Shown in pieces: positions 1 to 7,258 of a DNA stretch of 9,214 bases. A model generated the notes under the pieces. The model was not told the origin of the DNA. It searched no databases and worked only from the letters and a program-made list of their open reading frames with translations. The stretch is from Candidatus Poseidoniaceae archaeon (lineage in GTDB: Archaea > Thermoplasmatota > Poseidoniia > Poseidoniales > Poseidoniaceae): the NCBI GenBank assembly GCA_022452125.1, contig JAKURJ010000068.1, positions 1 through 9,214 of the forward strand, in the 5' to 3' direction. How positions within the stretch are numbered: the first letter of the stretch is position 1; each line of letters opens with the position of its first letter. Position numbers and translations under genes: made by a program.

Positions 1-2
1 AA

Positions 3-2471
3 TCACTCGATTTTGTGCATTTGAGTCAATATGCTCGTGAATTCAATCAGTTCATCTGGAATATCAATTCCCGAAATCGGAGCATTTAGCGACAATCCAG
101 AATCCTTTTTCTGTCTCCATGTGGAACCATTGAACTCCTCAATTACATTGGTCAGTTCCCTAAGATTTCCATCATCCGGAGTTCTAGCAGGGAACGCTCT
201 GACATCGACGGCACTTTGTTCATACAATGTGCTCGAAATGTGGTGTGTAAAGAAAGGACAAACCGGCGATAAAGCCGACATTAGGTCTCGAACAATTCGA
301 TGAATCGTCCATGCTGCATTCTGATCTCCATCATACAATCTAGATTTCGACATTTCCAGCCAGTGGCTCGGCAAAATTCCTGTTCCGAATGTCTTCAGTG
401 CTTGAGTTGCAGTGTAAATATCAAGCTCAGTCCAGGCAGTCTCCACTCTGCTCATTGTTTCAGCAAACTCTGACAAAATCCAACGATCTTCTACCGAGAG
501 GCTATCGGGCACTGAATCTAAATCATCTGGAACATCGAATTGGCTAGCAAATCTTGCTACATTGAACAATTTAGTTAGTACACCGAAATATTTCGCTTGG
601 ATTTCCTCCGGGTTAATGTGGAAGTCGTCACCTACTTGGGCATCACAAGCTTTCCACAATCTGAAACACTCGGAACCAATTTTGTTAGCTTTCAATTGTA
701 CACTCTTTTCCGGCCCTTTGACTCTCCAAGAACCAGTTCTACCACCAGCCCCGCACTCGAGAACACTGTCAGCATCGATTCCATTCCCAAGGGACTTTGA
801 CATTTTTCTGCCCCATGGGTCCATTCCAAGACCGTCAATCCAAACATGCTTGAATCCAGGTTTGTCGAGTAATAGTGCGCTCTTTAGAAGAGTGTAATAC
901 AACCAAGTCCTTACAATTTCTTTGCCTTGAGGCCGGATTGCAGTAGGGAATGCCTTCTCGAAGGTATCCATTTCGTTCAAGTATCCTGAGACAAAGAGAT
1001 TTGAGTTACTGGAATCCATCCAAGTATCGAATACTTTCTCTTCACCTACAATTTCTCCCAAATTGTCTTTCATCTCACCATATAGTCCGACAACTTCTCG
1101 GGTTTCTCTATCTAGAACCTCGCTGTTGTCAGGTGGAGTTTGACACCAAGGTTGAACGTACACGCCGGAAGGCGCACAGATTACCTTAGTTCCCTCATCA
1201 GCATACCAAATGGGAATCTCTGTGTGGTACCATCTTCTTCTACTAATTGGCCAATCTATTGAGATGTTATCCATCCAATCTAGAAGGAATTGCTTGTTTC
1301 TAGGTGGGTGGAATTCAATATCTTCTGCCAATTCTCTAATTCTGTCTTGAATATGAGTTTGTCTAACATACCATTCTTTCAGAAGAATAATTTCGACTGG
1401 ATTCTTACCTCTTTCAGAAACAGGGACTTCCTGTTCTTTCTCTACGATTTGGTGAATTTTCCCTTCATTTTCAAGATGTTCAATTACAGACTTTCTTGCT
1501 TCAGCAACCTTCATCCCAGCGAATGGTCCGGCAATACTGGTCATGCATCCGTCCAAATCAATCGCTTGGAAGGGAGTTAATCCCAATTCCCGGAATACGG
1601 CAACGTCGTTTTGGTCACCAAACGAACATACCATAAGAATACCAGAACCAAATTCACTCTTTACCGATGGATGGGTGGAAATTTCTACACTTATTTCTCG
1701 ACCCTCTACAGGCAATGGAAGCATTGCTTTCTTTCCAATTAAGTGCTTATATCGCTCATCATCTGGGTGAACAACTACTATTCCGCAAGCACAAATAAGT
1801 TCAGGCCTTGTTGTAGAGATGATTAGTTCTTCACCATTTTCAGTTTGCCATTTTACATCGACTAACTTAGTCTTTCTTTGCAATCTCTCAACTTCCGCAT
1901 CAGCGATTGTTGTGCCTTCTACAGGGTCGTAGATGTTAGGTCGCAAATCTTCAACAATAGCCCCTCGCTTGAACAGTTCCGTGAATATGGTTTGAGTAAC
2001 CATCCTGTAATCGGGGGCATCAGTGAGATATTCATTTGCAAAATCCATCGAAAGACCGACACGTCGTGCAGTGTTTCGCATGGATTGAGTGAATTCTTCA
2101 ATTGTCTCTTTACACAACTTCAGGAATTCAGCACGGTCATATGTTTTCATTTTCCTTCCTGTGTTCTTTTCTACAGTGAATTCAACATTGATTCCATTTC
2201 TGTCTACTCCCCAAGGGAATTTGACCTCTTTTCCTAGTAAACGCTGAGAACGTGCAATAACGTCGATCATGCTGTACTGAGCTACTGCACCAATATGCCA
2301 TGTCCCGCTCGGATATGGAGGTGGTGTGTCGATTACGAATATCTCCTTTCCAGAATTAGGATTGAAGCCATATCGCTTGGAATATGCAGCCTCATCTGCA
2401 TAATGTTCCTCTTGGATTCTCTTTTCTAGGTCGATTGACCATCGCTTGTCGTTTAGTTTAGGAGATGGCAT
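3..2471 (-). CDS. valS: Valyl-tRNA synthetase, archaeal type
   Basis: This cytoplasmic class Ia synthetase charges tRNA-Val with valine, using ATP, and hydrolyses mischarged Thr-tRNA-Val. Counting from the ATG at 2471 (822 aa), the sequence shows a signature region PPPYPSG..HIGA at about 50-62, a CP1 editing domain with TTRPE at 220-224 and GDQND at 285-289 (equivalent to the family's editing-site Asp motif), RPQG..IVRTW near 513-523, KMSKS at 556-560, and an all-helical anticodon-binding domain from about 625. It ends in the family's usual short archaeal tail (..LTQMHKIE) without a long bacterial-type coiled-coil arm, so it looks complete. Three oddities stand out: HIGH reads HIGA, about 25 extra residues follow KMSKS, and the zinc-binding cysteine pairs seen in many relatives are mostly gone. 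A GTG at 2504 would add 11 residues, but the ATG at 2471 has GGTGA five bases upstream and is preferred. The identity is firm; IleRS is excluded by the overall match to archaeal ValRS around RPQG and KMSKS. Confidence 0.95.
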   Translation of the reverse strand: MPSPKLNDKRWSIDLEKRIQEEHYADEAAYSKRYGFNPNSGKEIFVIDTPPPYPSGTWHIGAVAQYSMIDVIARSQRLLGKEVKFPWGVDRNGINVEFTVEKNTGRKMKTYDRAEFLKLCKETIEEFTQSMRNTARRVGLSMDFANEYLTDAPDYRMVTQTIFTELFKRGAIVEDLRPNIYDPVEGTTIADAEVERLQRKTKLVDVKWQTENGEELIISTTRPELICACGIVVVHPDDERYKHLIGKKAMLPLPVEGREISVEISTHPSVKSEFGSGILMVCSFGDQNDVAVFRELGLTPFQAIDLDGCMTSIAGPFAGMKVAEARKSVIEHLENEGKIHQIVEKEQEVPVSERGKNPVEIILLKEWYVRQTHIQDRIRELAEDIEFHPPRNKQFLLDWMDNISIDWPISRRRWYHTEIPIWYADEGTKVICAPSGVYVQPWCQTPPDNSEVLDRETREVVGLYGEMKDNLGEIVGEEKVFDTWMDSSNSNLFVSGYLNEMDTFEKAFPTAIRPQGKEIVRTWLYYTLLKSALLLDKPGFKHVWIDGLGMDPWGRKMSKSLGNGIDADSVLECGAGGRTGSWRVKGPEKSVQLKANKIGSECFRLWKACDAQVGDDFHINPEEIQAKYFGVLTKLFNVARFASQFDVPDDLDSVPDSLSVEDRWILSEFAETMSRVETAWTELDIYTATQALKTFGTGILPSHWLEMSKSRLYDGDQNAAWTIHRIVRDLMSALSPVCPFFTHHISSTLYEQSAVDVRAFPARTPDDGNLRELTNVIEEFNGSTWRQKKDSGLSLNAPISGIDIPDELIEFTSILTQMHKIE

Positions 2472-2476
2472 ATTGC

Positions 2477-2481
2477 TCACC
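2477..2481 (-). promoter_or_regulatory. Ribosome binding site of valS (decides start)
   Basis: GGTGA on the minus strand lies five bases before the ATG at 2471 and matches the archaeal anti-Shine-Dalgarno (3' end UCACCUCC). It argues for the ATG at 2471 over the in-frame GTG at 2504, which has no comparable site at this spacing. Confidence 0.6.
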
Positions 2482-2562
2482 GGCCCTGCGTGCGTTATCC
2501 TCACAGGTCCGATTGTGGCTGATGGGTCTTACTTTTGAAGTGATTGGATGACCATGATGGGT

Positions 2563-2585
2563 ATGCTTTCAAATGGTCTAAGCAT
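2563..2585. repeat. Inverted repeat ATGCTT-N11-AAGCAT, possible operator
   Basis: Perfect 6-base arms at 2563-2568 and 2580-2585 are separated by 11 bases, giving half-sites 17 bases apart on one DNA face approximately. The repeat overlaps the weak TATA candidate of the exporter operon and ends 22 bases before its ATG. This position suits a dimeric repressor, but six-base arms arise by chance often enough that the call stays weak. Confidence 0.3.
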
Positions 2586-2607
2586 GACGGGGTAATGGGG
2601 GGGCATT

Positions 2608-5553
2608 ATGTCCGAGGATGAGTCTGGGCCGAAAGATGACTCTTCATCGCTACAGGACAAACTGTCTCGGATCTTTGGTCACGGGCAAGAAAAGCTTCGT
2701 GAAAACGTCAAAGATTGGAACGCTAGAAAGACTCTTGATGCGGTATTGGATGCTCCTAAATCGCTACAAAGAGAATGGCAGAAGCATGGTGCTACTGGTA
2801 TTCTAACCAAGTTCCCGATATTCATGGTTGTTGTCTGTTTGATGGCGTCTTGCTTCTTTGCATACCATTCAGGTTTCGTAGATGGGACTTCAATAAAGCC
2901 TGGAGATGACCCTTCCTTGAACGTCAATGGAGATTTAGATGTGTACTTGCCTGAAGGCTCTCCAGTATTGGAAAGCATCAAGGAAGTTGAAGAAAATTGG
3001 TCCACGAATGTAATGATCATATACATTGATTCTCCAGAGAAACCGATTGATGATAGGCGTATTTTGCAAGAAATGTCTTACGTTGAAAAACAGTTGAATC
3101 CAAGGATTTCAGACCCCACTGATGACGTCATTTACGCACTTTCTCTATCCACAGTAGTCAAGGAAGTAAACTCTAGTCTTCCCCGTATTCAGGATGCTTT
3201 TGTGGACCAACTAGCAGCTAGCGTTTGTCCCCCTAATGATGAGAATTGTATCGGATATACCGCTGCTGATTTGGTAAAGGATGTGCTTGATGTAGGAGAC
3301 CCGATTTGGGGCAATTACAGTATTCCTTCCCAAACCACAATTGATACGATTGTAAACGAAATGTATGAAGACGACGGTTCTCCATCTCCTGGTTTGGACA
3401 AGATGGCTAGAGACTCTGACGGCGATGGATTACTCGATAAGGCTGTAATCATTATTGCCGTAGATGAGGCAAAAACCGCTAAGGAAGTAATCGAGAAGAC
3501 TCAGCAAATCTTGGATAATATTTCTCAAGAAAAGAAACCTTGTGAATACGACCAAAATGGTGACCCTATCGGTGCGGACTTGTGTGATTGGGAAGATCTG
3601 GGAATATCTATGACACTGACAGGTCCAGTTCCGATTACCAATGCAGTAACAGAGTTCTCATTCAAACTGTTCTGGCAGATTTTCCCATTAGCGATTGTAC
3701 TAGTTGCATTGGGATTATTCGTATTCCACTCTGATGTTTTGCAGACGGGTTCTTGGAGACCAATCCAGGGATTCAAGGTCGTAGTTATTGCTGGATTGCC
3801 AACATTATGTTCTGTATTTTGGACTCTTGGAATAATGGGGTACACTGGTTATGAGGTGACGATGACGGTAATTATTGTCGGGCCAATTCTATTGGCACTG
3901 GGTGTATCTTACGGTTTGCACATCACTAACAGGTATGCAGAAGAAACGGGGACAAAGGACGAGAAAATACGTCAATCATTAGCATCGACAGGACGTGCAG
4001 TATTCCTATCAGCTGTTACAACAGTCATTGGATTCATCTCGCTAACTTTCACTCCTATGAAGCCGATAGAGACTGTTGGGATTGCTCTATCTGGTGGAAT
4101 TGTAATAGTCTATCTACTTACTATGATGATGGTTCCAAATCTCACATTACTACTTGATTTACGTAAGCCAAAGCACCCACCGCTACCTGTTTTCGAAAAG
4201 GTTGTTCAGGTGCCAATCAAATGGTCAAAAGGGGTCATTGCTGTTTTCATGATTATGATTTTCGTTTCCGGATTTTGGGGTCAAGAGAATGTTGAAGAAA
4301 ACATTGACCTGCTAGGAATGGCTCCTGAAGACGAGCCGTCTGTTGTTACCATGAAACAGTATTCTCAAGATTTCAACGCAGGGCAAGTTGGGATGATTTT
4401 GATTGAAGGAGATATTTCTGGAAATGCTCCAATTACGGAGGCCGAACCCGTAGAGAAATTGTTAGGTTTATCAGCACTCGAAGATAACCTAAACACCATT
4501 GAACAAACAAACGCGGTTAGTATTGTGTTCCTGATGAAATCTGTTGGTTTTGGTGGTAATGTAAGTGGAACTCCTCTGTGGAATATTACAGATAATCCTC
4601 TTGTTCCAGATGACTTGAAGGACCAACTTGAACCATATTTGAATCGTCAATATTCTGAGGACGTGACATTCTGGGAAGTTCTAACTGCACCTAGAGCAAA
4701 CGGCACAGAAAATGAAAATGCTGAACGCTTTTTGCTGAATGTTTTCTACTCAAGTCTAACAGATGAAACTCGTGGTTTATTCATCTCAGATGATTACAGT
4801 AGAAACCTGATTTATGTCGATATGCCGTTCGTTCCGGTTGCAGAAACTTCCGAGGCTGTTGCACAAGTGAACGATTACACTTCAAGGGACTACGAGGGTA
4901 ATATCAACGCAGGAGATCTAACAGGCGTCGCTGCAACTGCTATCGCAGTTAACGAACTGATTGTTGGCAGCCAATGGTCTTCGCTTGGATTCGCAGTAGC
5001 ATTGACTTTGATGACTTTAGCAATCGTATTCAAGGATATTCGGTTTTCATTCTGGACAACAGCTCCCGTAATTGCAACGGTAGCACTTCAGTGGCTAGTA
5101 ATGTGGCAAATGGATGTATCACTCTCTCTTGTCACTGTAATGATTGGTTCTATTCTTGTTGGGGTTGGAGTTGATTTCTCAATTCACATAGCCAACCGTA
5201 TACGCGAATTAGGCGGAGGTATCGAAGCCATACGGACATCCACAGTTAGCACTGGTATGTCACTGTTTGAAGCCGCAACGGTTACTACGTTAGGAATGAT
5301 TACCGCTTACCAGATCCCAATTCCTGAAATCAAACCGTTCATCACAGTAATCATCATTTTGTTGTGGATTGCAGCAGCTAGTGCACTGATTTTGTTACCA
5401 GCAATATTCGTACTATTGGAAGAACTTGGAATTGGTTCAACAGGTGGTGCCAGTTCAATGGCGAGGAAGCTTGGATTAGGGCGAGTTGCAGCGAGAGGAG
5501 ACATCGATGTTGTTGATGCTACCCTTATTCCTGACCATGGCGATGCATGGTGA
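2608..5553 (+). CDS. RND/MMPL-family exporter, archaeal HAE3-like
   Basis: This 981-aa membrane transporter has the two-fold RND plan: one membrane span, a large outer loop, five spans, then the same again. Predicted spans are about 68-88; 355-375, 389-411, 417-437, 463-483, 489-512; then 541-559; 791-809, 814-834, 838-858, 884-905, 911-936. The five-span blocks resemble sterol-sensing-like MMPL domains, with the paired motifs GVSYGLHITNR (432-442, TM4) and GVGVDFSIHIANR (852-864, TM10). RND proteins of this type use the proton gradient to export hydrophobic or lipid-like molecules; the substrate here is unknown. The first outer loop carries an EF-hand-like DxDxDGxxD (269-277), a second DxNxD motif near 315-324 and two cysteine pairs. 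A charged N-terminal region of about 66 residues precedes TM1, and a tail of about 45 residues follows TM12. The ATG at 2608 has only a G-run before it. It is the first gene of the plus-strand operon. The family is firm; export of lipids versus other amphiphiles cannot be told. Confidence 0.9.
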   Translation: MSEDESGPKDDSSSLQDKLSRIFGHGQEKLRENVKDWNARKTLDAVLDAPKSLQREWQKHGATGILTKFPIFMVVVCLMASCFFAYHSGFVDGTSIKPGDDPSLNVNGDLDVYLPEGSPVLESIKEVEENWSTNVMIIYIDSPEKPIDDRRILQEMSYVEKQLNPRISDPTDDVIYALSLSTVVKEVNSSLPRIQDAFVDQLAASVCPPNDENCIGYTAADLVKDVLDVGDPIWGNYSIPSQTTIDTIVNEMYEDDGSPSPGLDKMARDSDGDGLLDKAVIIIAVDEAKTAKEVIEKTQQILDNISQEKKPCEYDQNGDPIGADLCDWEDLGISMTLTGPVPITNAVTEFSFKLFWQIFPLAIVLVALGLFVFHSDVLQTGSWRPIQGFKVVVIAGLPTLCSVFWTLGIMGYTGYEVTMTVIIVGPILLALGVSYGLHITNRYAEETGTKDEKIRQSLASTGRAVFLSAVTTVIGFISLTFTPMKPIETVGIALSGGIVIVYLLTMMMVPNLTLLLDLRKPKHPPLPVFEKVVQVPIKWSKGVIAVFMIMIFVSGFWGQENVEENIDLLGMAPEDEPSVVTMKQYSQDFNAGQVGMILIEGDISGNAPITEAEPVEKLLGLSALEDNLNTIEQTNAVSIVFLMKSVGFGGNVSGTPLWNITDNPLVPDDLKDQLEPYLNRQYSEDVTFWEVLTAPRANGTENENAERFLLNVFYSSLTDETRGLFISDDYSRNLIYVDMPFVPVAETSEAVAQVNDYTSRDYEGNINAGDLTGVAATAIAVNELIVGSQWSSLGFAVALTLMTLAIVFKDIRFSFWTTAPVIATVALQWLVMWQMDVSLSLVTVMIGSILVGVGVDFSIHIANRIRELGGGIEAIRTSTVSTGMSLFEAATVTTLGMITAYQIPIPEIKPFITVIIILLWIAAASALILLPAIFVLLEELGIGSTGGASSMARKLGLGRVAARGDIDVVDATLIPDHGDAW
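3412..3438 (+). other. EF-hand-like calcium loop in exporter outer loop 1
   Basis: Residues 269-277 read DSDGDGLLD, the DxDxDGxxD pattern of EF-hand, dockerin and thrombospondin-type-3 calcium loops. It lies in the first large extracytoplasmic loop, where millimolar calcium in seawater would be available. A structural rather than catalytic role is inferred. Confidence 0.5.
5534..5551 (+). other. Small hairpin across exporter stop and possible EVE start
   Basis: ACCATG (5534-5539) and CATGGT (5546-5551) can pair around a six-base loop. The 3' arm contains the ATG at 5547 and runs into the exporter's TGA at 5551-5553. If the 5547 start is used, the structure could hide it until the upstream ribosome arrives. 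A six-base stem may also be chance. Confidence 0.25.
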
Positions 5554-5585
5554 AATCTAAGGGATGTCGCTTAGACGGCCCCTAC

Positions 5586-6047
5586 ATGGTGAACTACTGG
5601 CTGATGAAGTCCGAGCCCGACGTCTACCCTTATTCTCAATTGGTTGCCGATGGCTCGACTCACTGGGATGGTGTAAGAAATTATCAAGCGAGAAACATGA
5701 TGCGTGACAAGATGAAGTTGGGCGACATGGTCCTTTTTTATCACTCAAATACAAAGCCTCCACACGTAGCAGGAATTGCTAGAGTGTGTCGAGAAGGGTA
5801 CCCTGATCATACATCTTGGGACTCAAATAGCAAGTATTTCGATGAAAAATCTACTCCGGAAAATCCTCGATGGATGATGGTGGATATAGAAGCGGTTCAA
5901 GAAATGGAGATGGTTAGTTTGGTTGACATCAAAGCCAATCCTGCACTAGACGATATGCCACTTGTACAGCGAGGCCAGAGATTATCGGTTCAGCCAGTTT
6001 CGAAAGAGCAATATGACGAGATTTGCAGGATGGGTGGAATAGCGTGA
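5586..6047 (+). CDS. EVE-domain protein (THYN1-like, PUA-related fold)
   Basis: This small protein is a single EVE domain, a PUA/YTH-related fold. Relatives such as human THYN1, and EVE domains fused to restriction enzymes, bind modified bases; the ligand in free-standing microbial copies is generally unknown. Family hallmarks counted from the ATG at 5586 (153 aa) are YWLMKSEP at 4-11, WDGVRNYQARN at 27-37, FYHSN at about 51-55, STPENPRW in the middle and RGQRLSVQPV near the C-terminus. All are intact, including the aromatic residues that usually line the base pocket. An in-frame ATG at 5547, overlapping the exporter stop by seven bases, would add 13 residues (166 aa total). Neither start has a clear ribosome binding site, and the shorter form fits the usual family N-terminus. 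Its stop overlaps the next gene's GTG. The domain is certain, while the start and biological role are not. Confidence 0.88.
   Translation: MVNYWLMKSEPDVYPYSQLVADGSTHWDGVRNYQARNMMRDKMKLGDMVLFYHSNTKPPHVAGIARVCREGYPDHTSWDSNSKYFDEKSTPENPRWMMVDIEAVQEMEMVSLVDIKANPALDDMPLVQRGQRLSVQPVSKEQYDEICRMGGIA
6033..6037 (+). promoter_or_regulatory. Ribosome binding site of the aminotransferase (decides start)
   Basis: GGTGG, inside GGATGGGTGG (6028-6037) at the end of the EVE gene, lies six bases before the GTG at 6044. It supports that GTG as the start rather than the TTG at 6023, which would overlap the EVE gene by 25 bases and has no such site. Confidence 0.6.
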
Positions 6048-7258
6048 TTCCTGTATCCTCTCGTGCTTCGACAATCGAATATGCGATTCGAGATGTAGTT
6101 GTTCCAGCAACTAAGTTAGAAGCGGAGGGGCATGAAATTATCAAATTGAATATTGGTGACCCAATTGCATATCCCGGATTACCTACGCCTCAACACATGG
6201 TTGAAGCATACCGTGAGGGATTAGCTTCAGGAAACAATGGTTACTCACCATCATACGGGCTCCCCAATCTACGTTCGGCGATTGCTGCAGATGAAACAAG
6301 TAAGGGTTGGAACTGCAATGTCGATGATGTCTATGTCTGCCACGGTGTCACTGAGGCTTTGCAAATAATTTTTGCAGCAACCCTAGAAGAAGGTTCGAAG
6401 GTTTTGGCACCAGGGCCTCATTATCCTCCTTACATGGCGTATCCTCAGATGTATGGGGCTACGACTATCGAATATGCGCTAAAATCAGATGATGGATGGG
6501 GTATAGATTTGGACGACATTGAATCAAAAATGGACTCTGATGTTCGCTTGTTGGTCTTGATAAACCCGAATAATCCTACAGGAAATGTTGCAGGGTCTGA
6601 TGAAATCAACAAATTGTTATCCATCACAAAAAAATGGCCAAATTGTATGATTGTTGCTGATGAAATTTACGACGGACTTGACTTTAGTGGCGAGCATGTG
6701 TCGGTTGCATCACTATCACAAGACGTTCCTGTATTCGCACTAAATGGTGTTTCAAAGGTGTACTATGCTCCAGGATGGAGGATTGGTTACATGGCAATTC
6801 ATGACCCAACAAATGTTTTGGTCGATGTTAGAGATGGCATCGAGCGGTTGTTACGTTCTAGGCTGTGTGCTAGCACTCCTGCTCAGTTAGGATATTTGGC
6901 CGGACTCGAAGGAGATCGTGGATGGATGGCAGAACATTCTGCTAAAGTTCAGAGTCGAAGGCAACTTTGTCTCGACCGTATTGCAGATATCGACGGTCTA
7001 GAAGTTGAAGCCCCTGGTGGTGCCTTCTACATGTTCGCTCGTCTGACTGATGAATATTGGTCAAAAAATGACAAGGAATTTGTCCTGAGTTTACTCCATG
7101 AAGAACATGTGTTAGTAGTTCATGGTAGCGGCTTTTCTTCAGAAAAAGGAAGGGGGCATATTCGAATTGTATATCTGGCTGATGAGGACACATTGAACAC
7201 AGCTTTTGACCGGATTGATTCATTCCTTAACCGCCACAGGCTGGCGAAGAAGTCATGA
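6044..7258 (+). CDS. Class I aminotransferase, probable alanine aminotransferase
   Basis: This cytoplasmic PLP enzyme most likely interconverts alanine + 2-oxoglutarate with pyruvate + glutamate. From the GTG at 6044 (404 aa) the fold-type I residues are all present: NPNNPTG at 174-180 with the cofactor Asn 177, ADEIY with Asp 206 and Tyr 209, the Schiff-base lysine K238 in a SK....PGWR context, Arg 246 for the phosphate, and Arg 374 (GHIRIVYL) for the substrate carboxylate. The N-terminal stretch EYAIRDVVVPA..LE..GH.IIKLNIGDP closely follows archaeal alanine aminotransferases such as that of Pyrococcus, as does HVLVVHGSGF near the C-terminus; this makes AlaAT more likely than aspartate or aromatic specificity, though these cannot be excluded. 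It has normal length and no defects. The start overlaps the EVE stop as GTGA, and its stop overlaps the next start as ATGA, so translation is probably coupled on both sides. Confidence 0.9.
   Translation: MIPVSSRASTIEYAIRDVVVPATKLEAEGHEIIKLNIGDPIAYPGLPTPQHMVEAYREGLASGNNGYSPSYGLPNLRSAIAADETSKGWNCNVDDVYVCHGVTEALQIIFAATLEEGSKVLAPGPHYPPYMAYPQMYGATTIEYALKSDDGWGIDLDDIESKMDSDVRLLVLINPNNPTGNVAGSDEINKLLSITKKWPNCMIVADEIYDGLDFSGEHVSVASLSQDVPVFALNGVSKVYYAPGWRIGYMAIHDPTNVLVDVRDGIERLLRSRLCASTPAQLGYLAGLEGDRGWMAEHSAKVQSRRQLCLDRIADIDGLEVEAPGGAFYMFARLTDEYWSKNDKEFVLSLLHEEHVLVVHGSGFSSEKGRGHIRIVYLADEDTLNTAFDRIDSFLNRHRLAKKS

Larger units (their letters stand above)
2472..2607. promoter_or_regulatory. Divergent promoter region between valS and the exporter operon
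   Basis: This is the only real intergenic stretch in the window, and both neighbours are transcribed away from it, so promoters for both must lie here or overlap the gene ends. TATA-like candidates are weak: CTTTCAAAT at 2566-2574 on the plus strand, which would put initiation about ten bases before the exporter ATG, and CTTCAAAAG at about 2532-2540 on the minus strand for valS. An inverted repeat, ATGCTT (2563-2568) and AAGCAT (2580-2585), flanks 11 bases that overlap the plus-strand TATA candidate and could be an operator. A run of seven G at 2597-2603 ends four bases before the exporter ATG and is its only Shine-Dalgarno-like element, pairing by G-C and G-U. The role as promoter region follows from layout; the exact elements are tentative. 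Confidence 0.45.

Noticed and set aside
678..752. Intein or group I/II intron remnant in valS
   Set aside because: The insert is only about 25 codons, keeps the frame, and lacks intein splice residues or intron structure.
562..897. 111-codon plus-strand reading frame
   Set aside because: It is antisense to the valS KMSKS and anticodon-binding region, with no recognisable motif.
2472..2504. Longer valS form starting at GTG 2504 (11 extra residues)
   Set aside because: The ATG at 2471 has GGTGA at ideal spacing, and the extra residues match nothing expected at the N-terminus of ValRS.
2679..3026. 115-codon minus-strand reading frame
   Set aside because: It is a shadow of the exporter's N-terminal coding sequence with no domain or start signal.
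6023..6043. Aminotransferase start at TTG 6023
   Set aside because: It would overlap the EVE gene by 25 bases with a rare start codon; the GTG at 6044 has a good GGTGG site and the common GTGA overlap.
5547..6047. Defence island led by the EVE protein
   Set aside because: EVE domains occur in modification-dependent restriction systems, but no nuclease, AAA+ McrB-like, methyltransferase or mobile gene is nearby; the neighbours look like housekeeping and envelope genes.
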